Assembly (NCBI GenBank): GCA_016718565.1
Contig: JADKCZ010000008.1
Span: 1 to 64,000 of the forward strand
From: Anaeromyxobacter sp.
GTDB lineage: Bacteria; Myxococcota; Myxococcia; Myxococcales; Anaeromyxobacteraceae
Direction: 5' to 3'
Length of the DNA: 64,000 nucleotides
In this document: positions 48,552 to 57,115 of the stretch, piece after piece
Position numbering within the stretch: position 1 is the stretch's first letter
How the letters are laid out: the number at the start of each line of letters is the position of its first letter
Notes under the pieces: model-generated
Told to the model about the DNA's origin: nothing
Seen by the model: the letters and a program-made list of their open reading frames with translations, nothing else
The model's database searches: none
Made by a program: the position numbers and the translations under genes

Positions 48552-49503
48552 CCACCAGGGTGTGCTCGAACTGGGCCGAGCGGCGCCCGTCGGCCGTCAC
48601 GGCGGTCCAGCCGTCCGGCCAGAGGCCGGCCTGCCAGTCCCCCTCGGTGATCATGGGCTCGATGGTGAAGGTCATGCCCGCCTCCAGGGTGCGGCGCGCC
48701 CGCGGGTCCTGGTGGTGCGGCACCTGCAGCGAGGTGTGGAAGGTGTCCCCTATGCCGTGGCCGCAGTAGTCGCGCACCACGCCGAACCCGTGGCGGACGG
48801 CGTGGGGCTCGATGGCGGCGCCGATGGCCCCCACCGGCACGCCCGGCCGCACCGCGGCGATGCCGCGCTCCAGGCACTCCCTTGCCACCCGCACCAGCCG
48901 CTGCCCGGCCTCGTCCACCTGTCCCACCAGGAAGGTGGCCGAGCAGTCGCCGTGCATGCCCTCCAGGAAGACGGTGATGTCCAGGTTGACGATGTCGCCG
49001 TCCTCCAGGGGGCGCGAGTCGGGGATGCCGTGGCAGATGACCTCGTTGGGCGAGGTGCAGATGGACTTCGGGAAGCCGCGGTAGTTGAGGGGGCTGGGGT
49101 AGCCGCCCAGCCGGACGGTCTCCTCGTGGCAGGCCTCGTCGAGGGCGTCGGTGGTGATGCCCGGACGGACCAGCGCGCCGCCGACGCGCAGCACCCGCGC
49201 CGCCGCCCGGCAGGCCAGGCGCAGCCGGGCCAGCTCCTCGGCCGTCCGCACGTCGCGCCCCCCGGCCCGGGGCCGGCCGGTGGCGGCGTAGTCGGGCCGG
49301 CCGATGGCGTCCGGCACGGCCCGTCTCGGGCTGACGCGCCCGGGGCGCAGCGGCGGCCGGGCCAGCCGGACCACCGGCGCGGTGGCGCCGCGGTCGTCGG
49401 ACTCGAGGTGGCACCGCTTGTACTTCTGCCCGCTGCCGCACCAGCAGGGGTCGTTCCGCCCTGGCCTGGGGGCGGCGGCGGCGCGGCTGGCGGCTTCGGT
49501 CAT
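48514..49503 (-). CDS. map: Methionine aminopeptidase with N-terminal SEC-C zinc motif
   Basis: A 329-residue type I methionine aminopeptidase. Residues 16-32 are the SEC-C zinc finger RNDPCWCGSGQKYKRCH, as in chaperone-associated proteins. The catalytic domain has the five metal ligands: Asp in NLDITV, Asp in GDCSATF, His in GHGIG, Glu in IEPM and Glu in FEHT. It should remove N-terminal Met from nascent proteins, and the SEC-C motif likely aids ribosome association. It overlaps the kinase gene tail-to-tail. Confidence 0.9.
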   Translation of the reverse strand: MTEAASRAAAAPRPGRNDPCWCGSGQKYKRCHLESDDRGATAPVVRLARPPLRPGRVSPRRAVPDAIGRPDYAATGRPRAGGRDVRTAEELARLRLACRAAARVLRVGGALVRPGITTDALDEACHEETVRLGGYPSPLNYRGFPKSICTSPNEVICHGIPDSRPLEDGDIVNLDITVFLEGMHGDCSATFLVGQVDEAGQRLVRVARECLERGIAAVRPGVPVGAIGAAIEPHAVRHGFGVVRDYCGHGIGDTFHTSLQVPHHQDPRARRTLEAGMTFTIEPMITEGDWQAGLWPDGWTAVTADGRRSAQFEHTLVVTGDGAEILTVE

Positions 49504-49572
49504 GGCACGGGTGTAAGGCCGGATGGGACCGGAGGCAAGGCGGCGACCCGCCGCGGCCGGCCGGCTCGGCGC

Positions 49573-51795
49573 CTAGCGCGCTCCGGCCCCGGCCCCGCGC
49601 AACGCCAGCAGCTCGGCCAGCACGCCCCCCGCGGTCAGGGCGCCGCCCACCCCGGTGCCCTGCACCAGCAGCGGCCGCTCGGCGTGGCGCACGGTGGTGA
49701 AGGCCACGAAGGCCTCCACGCCGGTGAGCCGCGCCGCCGGGTGGTGCCGGTCCACCGCGGCCGGCCCCACCGTCACCCGGGCCCGGCCGTCGCCGGTGGG
49801 CACGATGGTGGTGAGGAAGCGCAGCGCCTGGCCGGCGTGGCCGAGCCGCTCCACCTCGGCCGCCAGCGCGGCGTCGTGCCGCCGCAGCGAGGCCACCAGC
49901 TCGACCGGCTCGAGCAGGGCCGCCGGCACGAAGGGGGTCACCGCCACGTCGGCCAGCTCGAGGTCCAGCCCGGCCTCCCGCGCCAGGATCAGCGCCTTGC
50001 GGGCCGAGTCGAGGCCGGAGAGGTCGTCGCGGGCGTCGGCCTCGGCGTAGCCCAGCCCGGCCGCCCAGCGGGTGGCCATGGAGAGCGGCACCCCCTTCTG
50101 CAGCTCGGCGCACAGGTAGCCCAGGGTGCCGGAGAGCGAGCCCTCGATGCGCACCACCCGGTCGCCGGCCTGGACCAGCTTGCGCAGGGTGTCGATGACC
50201 GGCAGGGCCGCGCCCACCGCCGCGTCGTAGCTGAAGCGCCGGTGGTTCTGCCGGCGGGCCTCGCGCAGCGCCAGCAGCCGGCGGCCCGGCACGGCCAGCG
50301 GCCGCTTGTTGGCGCCCACCACGTCGATGCCGCGCCGGAAGGCCTGCTCGTAGACCTCCTCCATGCCGTCGGCGGCGGTCAGGTCCACCAGCACCGGGCG
50401 CGGCAGCCGGGCCAGCCGGTCCAGCAGGGCCGGGGCCGAGGCCCCGTCCACCGGCCCGGCCTCGGGGGCGTCGGCCAGCGCCTCGCGCCAGCGCGACAGG
50501 TCCAGCCCCCCCTCGGCGAACAGGGCGGCGCGCCGGTCGGCCAGGCCGGCCACCCGCAGCACCAGGTCGTAGTCCCGCTCCAGCCCCGGGCCCTGCGCCT
50601 GCAGCTGGTCGAGCAGCGCCGCCCCGACCTTGCCCTTCCCCAGCACCAGCAGGGAGAGCCCCTTCTCCGCGTAGGCCCGCTCCACCGCGTCGCCGGCCGC
50701 CTCCACCCGCGGGCGGCCCCGGAAGTCGGCCACCACGTCGTTGAGCCGGTCCACGTCGATGAGGAAGGCGTCGTGGCCGTGCGGCGAGTCCATCACCGCC
50801 AGCCGCGCCCCCGGCACCAGCCGGGCCACCTCGCGCTGCTCGGCCGGCCAGTAGAGGACGTCGGAGTCGATGGAGACCACCAGGGTGGGCTGCCGGACGC
50901 CCCGCAGCACCTCCTCGAAGTCGCCCCGCCCGCGCGACACGTCGTGGGTGTCCATGGCGCGCGTCAGCGCCACGTAGGAGGCCGGGTCGAACCGGTCCAC
51001 CAGCTGGCGCCCCTGGTAACGCAGGTAGCTCTCCACCGCGAAGACGTCCGCCGCCTGGGTGCGCCGGCCGAAGCGCTCCTCGTAGGAGGGGAAGCTCCGG
51101 TAGGAGAGCATGGCCATGGCGCGGGCCGCCGCCAGGCCGGCCGCCGGCGGGTCGTCGTCCGGGTAGCGGCCGTCGCGCCAGCGCGGGTCGGCGGCAACCG
51201 CCTGCCGCTGCGCCTCGCCCAGCCCGATGGCCCAGGCCGAGTGGCGGGCGGTGGAGGCGATGAAGGCCATGGCCTCCACCAGCTCCGGGTACATCAGCCC
51301 CCACTCCAGGGTCTGCATCCCGCCCAGCGACCCTCCCAGCACCAGCGTGACGCGGCGGATCCCCAGCCGGTCGGCCAGGTCGCGCTGCACCCGCACCATG
51401 TCGCGCACGGTGACGGCCGGGAAGGCGCCCTGCCAGGGCTCGCCGGTGGCCGGGTCGAGGGAGGCCGGGCCCGTGGTGCCATAGCAGCTGCCCAGGATGT
51501 TGGAGCAGACGATGAAGTCGCGCGACGGGTCGAGGGCGCGGCCGGGGCCGAACAGCCGCGTCCACCACAGGTCGGCGTCGGCCGACCCGGTCAGCGCGTG
51601 GCACACCACCACCGCGTTGCCGCCGTCGGCGTCCAGCGTGCCCCAGGTCCGGTAGCCCACCGTCACGTCGGGCAGGTGCCCCCCCAGCTCCAGCTCGAGC
51701 GGCCCCAGGTGCAGCGAGCGGGTCTCCGGGGAGGCGAAGGCGGCGCGGGCGGCGCTGGCCGAGGGGCGTGGGGCGCTGGGGCGGGTATCCGTCAT
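49573..51795 (-). CDS. Homoserine O-acetyltransferase (MetX) / homoserine dehydrogenase fusion
   Basis: A 740-residue bifunctional protein. Residues 25-370 are MetX: NILGSCYGTTGPAS, nucleophile elbow GGSLGGMQ, and catalytic His in GHDAFLID. Residues about 385-740 are a homoserine dehydrogenase: VLGKGKVGAALLD for NAD(P) binding, ANKRPLA, GSLSGTLGYLC, and the catalytic region GLGYAEADARDDLSG. Together the fusion would make homoserine and acetylate it, feeding methionine synthesis without releasing the intermediate. No ribosome-binding site is evident before the ATG at 51795, so a leaderless mRNA is possible. I saw no SAM riboswitch in the 384-base leader. Confidence 0.85.
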   Translation of the reverse strand: MTDTRPSAPRPSASAARAAFASPETRSLHLGPLELELGGHLPDVTVGYRTWGTLDADGGNAVVVCHALTGSADADLWWTRLFGPGRALDPSRDFIVCSNILGSCYGTTGPASLDPATGEPWQGAFPAVTVRDMVRVQRDLADRLGIRRVTLVLGGSLGGMQTLEWGLMYPELVEAMAFIASTARHSAWAIGLGEAQRQAVAADPRWRDGRYPDDDPPAAGLAAARAMAMLSYRSFPSYEERFGRRTQAADVFAVESYLRYQGRQLVDRFDPASYVALTRAMDTHDVSRGRGDFEEVLRGVRQPTLVVSIDSDVLYWPAEQREVARLVPGARLAVMDSPHGHDAFLIDVDRLNDVVADFRGRPRVEAAGDAVERAYAEKGLSLLVLGKGKVGAALLDQLQAQGPGLERDYDLVLRVAGLADRRAALFAEGGLDLSRWREALADAPEAGPVDGASAPALLDRLARLPRPVLVDLTAADGMEEVYEQAFRRGIDVVGANKRPLAVPGRRLLALREARRQNHRRFSYDAAVGAALPVIDTLRKLVQAGDRVVRIEGSLSGTLGYLCAELQKGVPLSMATRWAAGLGYAEADARDDLSGLDSARKALILAREAGLDLELADVAVTPFVPAALLEPVELVASLRRHDAALAAEVERLGHAGQALRFLTTIVPTGDGRARVTVGPAAVDRHHPAARLTGVEAFVAFTTVRHAERPLLVQGTGVGGALTAGGVLAELLALRGAGAGAR

Positions 51796-52179
51796 ACTGG
51801 AGGGAGCGAAGGTTTAACGGAGCCCATCGGCGGGTGTCAAGACGGCGTCGGTCGGTGCGGCGCCCTCCTGGTCCGGCGGTGCGTGCGGCGCCCACGCGCG
51901 CGGACATCACCCTCCATCCAGCCCGCCGCGCGCCTGACGCGTGCGCGTCAAGCCCTTCACCCTGCGTGCACTGGACCGTCCCTGGAGCGGGGGGGGCCGG
52001 GTCGCAGACCCCCGACGGGTAAGCCGGAACCCGCCGGTGCGCTCCACCTCAGCCCAATGTTTTCAGTGACTTGGAGCCCGTCACCACCCTGGCGCCATTG
52101 GCCCCGCCCTTGCTCATGGCGTCAGGTCAGCGTCGCTCGTCAACCAGTCGGCGCACCGGCGACCAAGGGGAACCACCAG
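51796..52179. other. Divergent intergenic region metX / flagellar activator
   Basis: This 384-base region has no supported gene. It contains a -24/-12 element at 52099-52114 for the activator on the plus strand and presumably the promoter of the metX fusion on the minus strand. GTGCGTGCGGCGCC and CGCGCGCCTGACGCG sections are short palindromic runs. I saw no riboswitch-like structure. Confidence 0.5.
52099..52114 (+). promoter_or_regulatory. Sigma-54 (-24/-12) promoter of the flagellar activator
   Basis: TGGCCCCGCCCTTGCT fits TGGCACG-N4-TTGCW: TGG at the -24 box, TTGC plus T at -12, and exactly ten bases between GG (52100-52101) and GC (52112-52113). Predicted start is about 52125, 55 bases before the ATG, leaving room for AAGGGG as ribosome-binding site. 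Confidence 0.6.
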
Positions 52180-53313
52180 ATGACCACCACGGCAACTCAC
52201 GAGCAGCCCCGCGGGCCCCACATCGTGCACGGCCCCGACAGCCCGCTCGTCGAGCTGGTGCGGACCTGCCGCCGCATCGCGGCCAGCGAGGCCACCGTGC
52301 TGCTCACCGGCGAGACCGGCACCGGCAAGGAGGTCTTCGCCCGCTACATCCACGAGCACAGCGGCCGCGCCGGCCGGGCCCTGGTGCCGGTGAACTGCGG
52401 CGCCATCCCCGAGACCCTGCTGGAGAGCGAGCTCTTCGGCCACGTGCGCGGCGCCTTCACCGGCGCGGTGGCCTCCAGGCGCGGCCGCATCGCCGCGGCC
52501 GACGGCGGCACCCTCTTCCTCGACGAGATCGGGGAGCTGCCGCTCTCGCTGCAGGTCAAGCTGCTGCGGGTGCTGCAGGAGCGGACCTACGAGCCGGTGG
52601 GCGCGACGGAGTCGGTGCCGGCCAACTTCCGCCTGGTGGCCGCCACCAACAAGGACCTGGCCGCCGAGGTGGCCGCCGGCCGCTTCCGCCGCGACCTCTA
52701 CTACCGCCTGCTGGTCTGCCCGGTCGAGGTGCCGCCGCTGCGGGCCCGCAACGGCGACGCGGCCCGCCTCTTCATGCACTTCTGGTCGGCCCGCGGCGAG
52801 CGCCGCACCCTCGACCCGGCCGTCAGCGAGGCGCTGGCCGGCCACGACTGGCCCGGCAACGTGCGCGAGCTGGAGAACCTGGTGGAGCGGCTGGCGGTCT
52901 GCGCCGAGGGGCCGGTCATCCGCCTGGGCGACCTGCCCGCCTCGCTGCGCAGCCGCCGCGCACCGCTGGCGGGCCTGTCGGTGGTGCCGCCGCCGGAGCC
53001 GTGCAACGACTCGCCCTACCGCGAGCCCGCCGCCGCCTCCTCCTTCGCCGCGGTGGGGACCTCGCCCGACGACGCCCCCCGCTTCCGCCTGGCCGACGAC
53101 GCGCCGGTGCCGGTCGACCCGGCCCTGGCCGAGGGGCGCTCGGTGGACCTGCCGGCCATGCTGCGCCGGCTGGAGGAGGCCTACATCGACGCGGCGCTGA
53201 CGCGCACCGGCGGCAACAAGAAGGCGGCCGCCGACCTGCTCGGCCTCCAGCGCACCACGCTGGTGGAGAAGCTGCGCCGCCGCAACCGCGAGCTGCCGGT
53301 GTCAATGGCCTGA
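52180..53313 (+). CDS. Sigma-54 activator without a receiver, probable flagellar regulator
   Basis: A 377-residue activator starting almost directly at the AAA+ domain (residues 15-245; GETGTGKE Walker A, GAFTGA loop, GGTLFLDEIGE Walker B). A Ser/Pro-rich linker (255-325) and a Fis-type helix-turn-helix (KKAAADLLGLQRTTLVEKL, about 345-365) follow. The lack of an N-terminal sensor domain suggests constitutive or protein-partner control. It lies ahead of the flagellar genes and has a sigma-54 promoter of its own. It may be the flagellar master regulator. The ATG was chosen for the AAGGGG upstream; the longer open frame upstream is a mirror of the metX gene. Confidence 0.85.
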   Translation: MTTTATHEQPRGPHIVHGPDSPLVELVRTCRRIAASEATVLLTGETGTGKEVFARYIHEHSGRAGRALVPVNCGAIPETLLESELFGHVRGAFTGAVASRRGRIAAADGGTLFLDEIGELPLSLQVKLLRVLQERTYEPVGATESVPANFRLVAATNKDLAAEVAAGRFRRDLYYRLLVCPVEVPPLRARNGDAARLFMHFWSARGERRTLDPAVSEALAGHDWPGNVRELENLVERLAVCAEGPVIRLGDLPASLRSRRAPLAGLSVVPPPEPCNDSPYREPAAASSFAAVGTSPDDAPRFRLADDAPVPVDPALAEGRSVDLPAMLRRLEEAYIDAALTRTGGNKKAAADLLGLQRTTLVEKLRRRNRELPVSMA

Positions 53314-53360
53314 CCGCGGCGGCGCCCTGACGGCGCCGCGACCTCGACGGGGTGGGATCG

Positions 53361-53380
53361 GGCGGGCCTGCGGGCCCGCC
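53361..53380 (+). terminator. Hairpin terminator after the activator
   Basis: GGCGGGCC-TGCG-GGCCCGCC is a perfect 8-bp stem with a four-base loop, followed by TTCTCGTTGT, 48 bases after the activator stop. Typical intrinsic-terminator shape for a GC-rich genome. Confidence 0.65.
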
Positions 53381-53452
53381 TTCTCGTTGTGGCGGCCGCT
53401 TCGGGCCCGGCAGCGTCAGCCGACCGGCACGAAGGTGTGCACGGCCATTGCA

Positions 53453-54781
53453 GTGTCCCCTCCCGTGCCGCTGACCGTCGCCATCCTGGCGCTCCTCGCC
53501 CTCGCCCCGCCCCTGGCGCTCACCACCAGGGCGGAGCGGATCCCGCTGCCCGTGCCGGCCACCGGCGTGACGCTGCGCATCCGCCCGTTCGAGCGACGCC
53601 TCACCCTCGAGGTGGCGCCCGCGGCGGTGAAGGCCGTGGCGGCGCGGCTCCGCGGGGCCTCCCGCCTCTGTCCGGTGGTCCAGGTCGAGCCGGCCGCGGT
53701 GACCCTGGTGTGCCAGGGCAGCCGGGTGCGCGCCGACGTGGACCTCACCACCCTGGAGCCGACCCTCGACCTGCGCGCCCTGACCATCTACCCCTGGCGC
53801 CCGGAGGAGGAGGGCCCGCCCTTCGTGCCCTTCGACCTGGCGGGCCTGGGGCTGGAGCCCTGCCCGGGCACGAGCCCGGCGGTGCGGGGCGAGTGCCTGC
53901 TGGCCGAGGGGCGGCTCCAGGAGGCGCTCGACCTCTTCGCCGAGGCGGTGCGCGGCCCCCGCTTCTCGCCGCTGGCCTCGCTGCGGCTGGGCGACCTGGC
54001 CCTGGCCTCCGACGAGCCCGAGCTGGCCATGGAGCACTGGCGCCGCGCCAACCACGAGTTCCCCTTCGGCCGCCTGGTGATGGCCCGCCTCTGCGAGATG
54101 GACCCCTCCTGCCTGAAGGGGCCGGAGCGCCGCGCCATGTTCGACGCCGAGCGGGTGGCCGAGCCGGTGCGCGCCGACATCGCCATCCGCGCCTTCCGCC
54201 TGCGGCTGATGGAGGGCGAGCTCATGGCGGTGGTTCGCGACCTGGTGCCGGAGATGTCCCCGGCCGGCGTCTGCGGCGGGGTCATGACCTGGTGCCGCCG
54301 CCTGCTCCTCGACCAGCTGCGCCGCCCCGGCCCGGACGCCGCCGAGGCGCTGGGGCTCTACCTCGGCATGCCGGGCCGCGCCCAGGGCGCCCTGGCCGAC
54401 GAGCTGGCCGACGCCGCCGCCGAGCAGGCGGCTGCGGCGGGTGCGCCCGTCTTCGCCGCCAACATGCTGGCCGCCAAGACCGGCCGGGTGCCCGAGGCGG
54501 CCCAGCCGGCCCACCTGCGCCGGGTGGCCGGGCTGTTCCTGCAGGGCGGCGACCGGGCCCGCGCCGAGGAGATCCTGCTCTTCGCCCGCGGCCGGCTCGA
54601 CCGCGCCACCTGGAAGCGGGACGGCTGGGAGGCGCTGCAGCGCGCCCTGCGCCAGAAGCCCTCTCCCAGGCGCACCGAGGACCAGCCCGACGCCGGGCCC
54701 GCCGACGCCGACGTGACCAGCGCCCAGGCCGCCGTCGAGGCCGCCCGCCTCTTCCAGTCGCAGCAAGGAGCCCGCCCGTGA
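53453..54781 (+). CDS. Orphan secreted or anchored TPR-like protein in the flagellar cluster
   Basis: A roughly 442-residue protein (GTG at 53453 or 53465; no clear ribosome-binding site) with an N-terminal hydrophobic signal (LTVAILALLALAPPLAL). A beta-rich first part (residues 30-130) is followed by helical repeats that look like TPR or Sel1-type units (GRLQEALDLFAEAV, then ELAMEHWRRANHEFP). It lacks flagellar homologues I can name. The stop overlaps the start of the next activator (GTGA), so they are likely one transcript. Position suggests an exported assembly or regulatory factor for flagella; function is unknown. Confidence 0.6.
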   Translation: MSPPVPLTVAILALLALAPPLALTTRAERIPLPVPATGVTLRIRPFERRLTLEVAPAAVKAVAARLRGASRLCPVVQVEPAAVTLVCQGSRVRADVDLTTLEPTLDLRALTIYPWRPEEEGPPFVPFDLAGLGLEPCPGTSPAVRGECLLAEGRLQEALDLFAEAVRGPRFSPLASLRLGDLALASDEPELAMEHWRRANHEFPFGRLVMARLCEMDPSCLKGPERRAMFDAERVAEPVRADIAIRAFRLRLMEGELMAVVRDLVPEMSPAGVCGGVMTWCRRLLLDQLRRPGPDAAEALGLYLGMPGRAQGALADELADAAAEQAAAAGAPVFAANMLAAKTGRVPEAAQPAHLRRVAGLFLQGGDRARAEEILLFARGRLDRATWKRDGWEALQRALRQKPSPRRTEDQPDAGPADADVTSAQAAVEAARLFQSQQGARP

Positions 54782-55941
54782 TCCCCTCCATCGCCGCCCT
54801 GTCCCCGCCCCGCCTCTTCTCCCTGGAGCCGGTGGCCGAGAGCCCCGCCATGCGCGAGGCCCTGCTGGCCGCGTCCGACGTGGCCCCCACCCCCACCACC
54901 GTGCTGCTGCTCGGCGAGTCCGGCACCGGCAAGGAGGTGCTGGCCCGCTACGTCCACGCCCGCTCCCTGCGGGCCGCCGGCCCCTGGGTGGCGGTCAACT
55001 GCGCCGCCTTGCCGGCCGAGCTGCTGGAGTCCGAGCTCTTCGGCCACGAGCGGGGCGCCTTCACCGGCGCCGCCGAGCGGCGGGCCGGCCGGTTCGAGCA
55101 GGCCAGCGGCGGCACGCTGCTGCTCGACGAGGTCTCCGAGCTGCCGCTGACGCTCCAGGCCAAGCTGCTGCGGGTGCTGCAGGAGCGCGAGATCGACCGG
55201 GTGGGCGGCGGCAAGCCGGTGCCGGTGGACGTGCGCATCGTGGCCACCACCAACCGCGACCTGCTGGCCATGGTGCAGGCCGGGCACTTCCGCTCCGACC
55301 TGTACTACCGCCTCAACGTCTACCCCATCCAGCTGCCGGCCCTGCGCGCCCGCCGCGAGGACGTGGCCCCGCTGTCCGACCGGCTGCTGGCCGAGGCCGC
55401 CGCCGAGCAGGGGCGCACCCCGCCGCCCCTCTCCGAGGCCGCCCGCCAGGCCCTGGCGCAGCACCGCTTCCCCGGCAACGTGCGCGAGCTCCGCAACCTG
55501 CTGGAGCGGGCCCTGGTGCGCTGCCGCGAGGGCCAGATCGAGCCGCGCCACCTGGGGCTCGGGCCGGCCACGCTCAGCGTGGCGGCGGCCGTGGCCTCCG
55601 CCAGCGAGGTCGCCGCGCTGGTGATCGAGGGCGGCCTGCCGCCCCACCTGCCCATCGACCTCGGCCAGCTCGAGAAGCTGGCCATCGAGGAGGCGCTGCG
55701 GCGGGTCAACGGCAACCGCACCCACGCGGCCCGCCTCCTCGGCATCGGCCTGCGCACCCTGCGCAACAAGCTCAAGGCCTGGCGCGAGGCCGGCCTGCTG
55801 CTGGCCCCGCTCGATCCGGCCGAGGCGGCCGAGGCGGCCGATCGGCCGTATCCGCCGGGCCCGTTCGCCCTGGACGACGGGGCGGCCGCCATGGCGCTGG
55901 CGCACCAGCCGGCACGGCCCTCGCAAGGAGGCCACCCGTGA
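54778..55941 (+). CDS. Second sigma-54 activator without a receiver, flagellar FlgR/FleR-like
   Basis: A 387-residue protein whose AAA+ domain begins near residue 20 (GESGTGKE Walker A, GAFTGA, GGTLLLDEVSE Walker B) and which ends with a Fis-type helix-turn-helix (THAARLLGIGLRTLRNKLKA). After the helix-turn-helix there is a Pro/Ala-rich 55-residue tail. The start is a GTG overlapping the orphan stop. It is immediately upstream of and overlaps flgB (GTGA), as expected for the activator of this sigma-54-dependent operon. Confidence 0.85.
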   Translation: MIPSIAALSPPRLFSLEPVAESPAMREALLAASDVAPTPTTVLLLGESGTGKEVLARYVHARSLRAAGPWVAVNCAALPAELLESELFGHERGAFTGAAERRAGRFEQASGGTLLLDEVSELPLTLQAKLLRVLQEREIDRVGGGKPVPVDVRIVATTNRDLLAMVQAGHFRSDLYYRLNVYPIQLPALRARREDVAPLSDRLLAEAAAEQGRTPPPLSEAARQALAQHRFPGNVRELRNLLERALVRCREGQIEPRHLGLGPATLSVAAAVASASEVAALVIEGGLPPHLPIDLGQLEKLAIEEALRRVNGNRTHAARLLGIGLRTLRNKLKAWREAGLLLAPLDPAEAAEAADRPYPPGPFALDDGAAAMALAHQPARPSQGGHP

Positions 55942-56363
55942 GGATCTTCGACGCCACACTCTCGACGCTGGAGCGCAGCCTGGACGTGCGCCTGTCGCGC
56001 CAGGCCGTGCTGGCCGGCAACGTCGCCAACGCCGACACGCCCGGCTTCAGGCCGCGCGACCTCGACTTCGCCGCCGCCATGGCCGCCTCCTCCCCGGGCG
56101 CCGCGCGCGCCCCCGGGCTGGCCGGCGCGGCCAGGTCCGGTGACCTGCTGCTCTCGGCCGCCGGGGCCATGCAGCCCGACGCGCCCGAGGCCTTCGTGGG
56201 CGAGGTGGCCGGCGCCGGCGCCGGCCTGGACGGCAACGCCGTGGACCTCGACCGCACCCTGGTGGCGGTCTCGGAGAACGCCCTGCAGTACGGCGCCGCC
56301 GCCAAGGCCGCCGGGAAGAAGCTGGCCATCCTGCGCTACGCCGCCAACGACGGCCAGGGCTAG
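55938..56363 (+). CDS. flgB: Flagellar basal-body rod protein FlgB
   Basis: A 141-residue protein beginning with the rod-protein pattern (LSRQAVLAGNVANADTPGFR, the N-terminal LAxNxANxxTPGF motif) and ending in the C-terminal helix. It builds the proximal rod. The GTG start overlaps the activator stop. First of an eight-gene fli/flg operon with short overlaps. Confidence 0.9.
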   Translation: MRIFDATLSTLERSLDVRLSRQAVLAGNVANADTPGFRPRDLDFAAAMAASSPGAARAPGLAGAARSGDLLLSAAGAMQPDAPEAFVGEVAGAGAGLDGNAVDLDRTLVAVSENALQYGAAAKAAGKKLAILRYAANDGQG

Positions 56364-56374
56364 GAGCACCCACC

Positions 56375-56803
56375 ATGGACTTCCTCTCCGCCCTGCGCGT
56401 CTCCGCCTCCGGCCTCTCGGCGGAGCGCACCCGCGTCAACCTGGCCGCCTCCAACCTGGCCAACGCCGAGTCCACCCGGGGCCCGGACGGCAAGCCGTAC
56501 GCCCGCCTGGACCCGGTGCTGGAGGCGGTCTCCTTCGAGGCGGCGCTGGGCGCCGGCCCGGACGGCGGCGAGGTGCAGGGGGTGCGGGTGGCCGAGATCG
56601 CCCGCGACGACGGGCCGGGCCGCCGCGTCTACTCGCCGTCCCATCCCGACGCCGACGGCGACGGCTTCGTGACCCTGCCCAACGTCAACCCCATCCACGA
56701 GGTGGTGAACCTCATGTCGGCGCAGAAGGCCTACGACGCCAACGCCACCGCGGTGGACACCCTGAAGACGATGGCGCAGCGCGCCCTCGAGATCGCCCGG
56801 TGA
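56375..56803 (+). CDS. flgC: Flagellar basal-body rod protein FlgC
   Basis: A 142-residue rod protein with the N-terminal ASGLSAERTRVNLAASNLAN pattern and the C-terminal NPIHEVVNLMSAQKAYDAN motif that identifies FlgC. AGGAG lies nine bases upstream of the ATG. Proximal rod component. Confidence 0.93.
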   Translation: MDFLSALRVSASGLSAERTRVNLAASNLANAESTRGPDGKPYARLDPVLEAVSFEAALGAGPDGGEVQGVRVAEIARDDGPGRRVYSPSHPDADGDGFVTLPNVNPIHEVVNLMSAQKAYDANATAVDTLKTMAQRALEIAR

Positions 56804-56811
56804 GGTGACAC

Positions 56812-57108
56812 ATGGCCATCGAATCCATCGGCAGCATCCCCTCACGCCTCCCCGAGCTCCGCGGCCCCGCGCCGGCGGCGCAGCCGGGGGCCGCCTCCTT
56901 CGCCGGGATGCTGGGCCAGGCGCTCGGCCAGGTGGAGTCCCTGCAGCTGGCCGGCGACGCCCAGGCCAGCGCCGCCGCCAACGGCGAGGGCAACCTGCAC
57001 GAGGTGGCCCTGGCCCTGGAGAAGGCCGACATCGGGATGCGGGTGGCCTCCAAGGTCCGCAACAAGCTGGTCGAGGCGTACCAAGAGATCATGCGCATGC
57101 CGGTCTAG
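56812..57108 (+). CDS. fliE: Flagellar hook-basal body protein FliE
   Basis: A 98-residue protein with the C-terminal FliE signature: ADIGMRVASKVRNKLVEAYQ followed by EIMRMPV. FliE links the MS ring to the rod and is secreted early. It is eight bases downstream of flgC. Confidence 0.92.
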   Translation: MAIESIGSIPSRLPELRGPAPAAQPGAASFAGMLGQALGQVESLQLAGDAQASAAANGEGNLHEVALALEKADIGMRVASKVRNKLVEAYQEIMRMPV

Positions 57109-57115
57109 GTGATCG

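Noticed and set aside
51796..52098. SAM or other riboswitch before the metX fusion
   Set aside because: I found no conserved riboswitch core or paired stems of the expected order on the minus strand.
48562..52179. Long 5' extension in frame with the flagellar activator
   Set aside because: It mirrors methionine aminopeptidase and the metX fusion; the ATG at 52180 follows a promoter element and ribosome-binding site.
53426..53440. GGCACG...TGTGC as a -24/-12 element upstream of the orphan gene
   Set aside because: GG and GC are 11 bases apart; sigma-54 promoters need ten.
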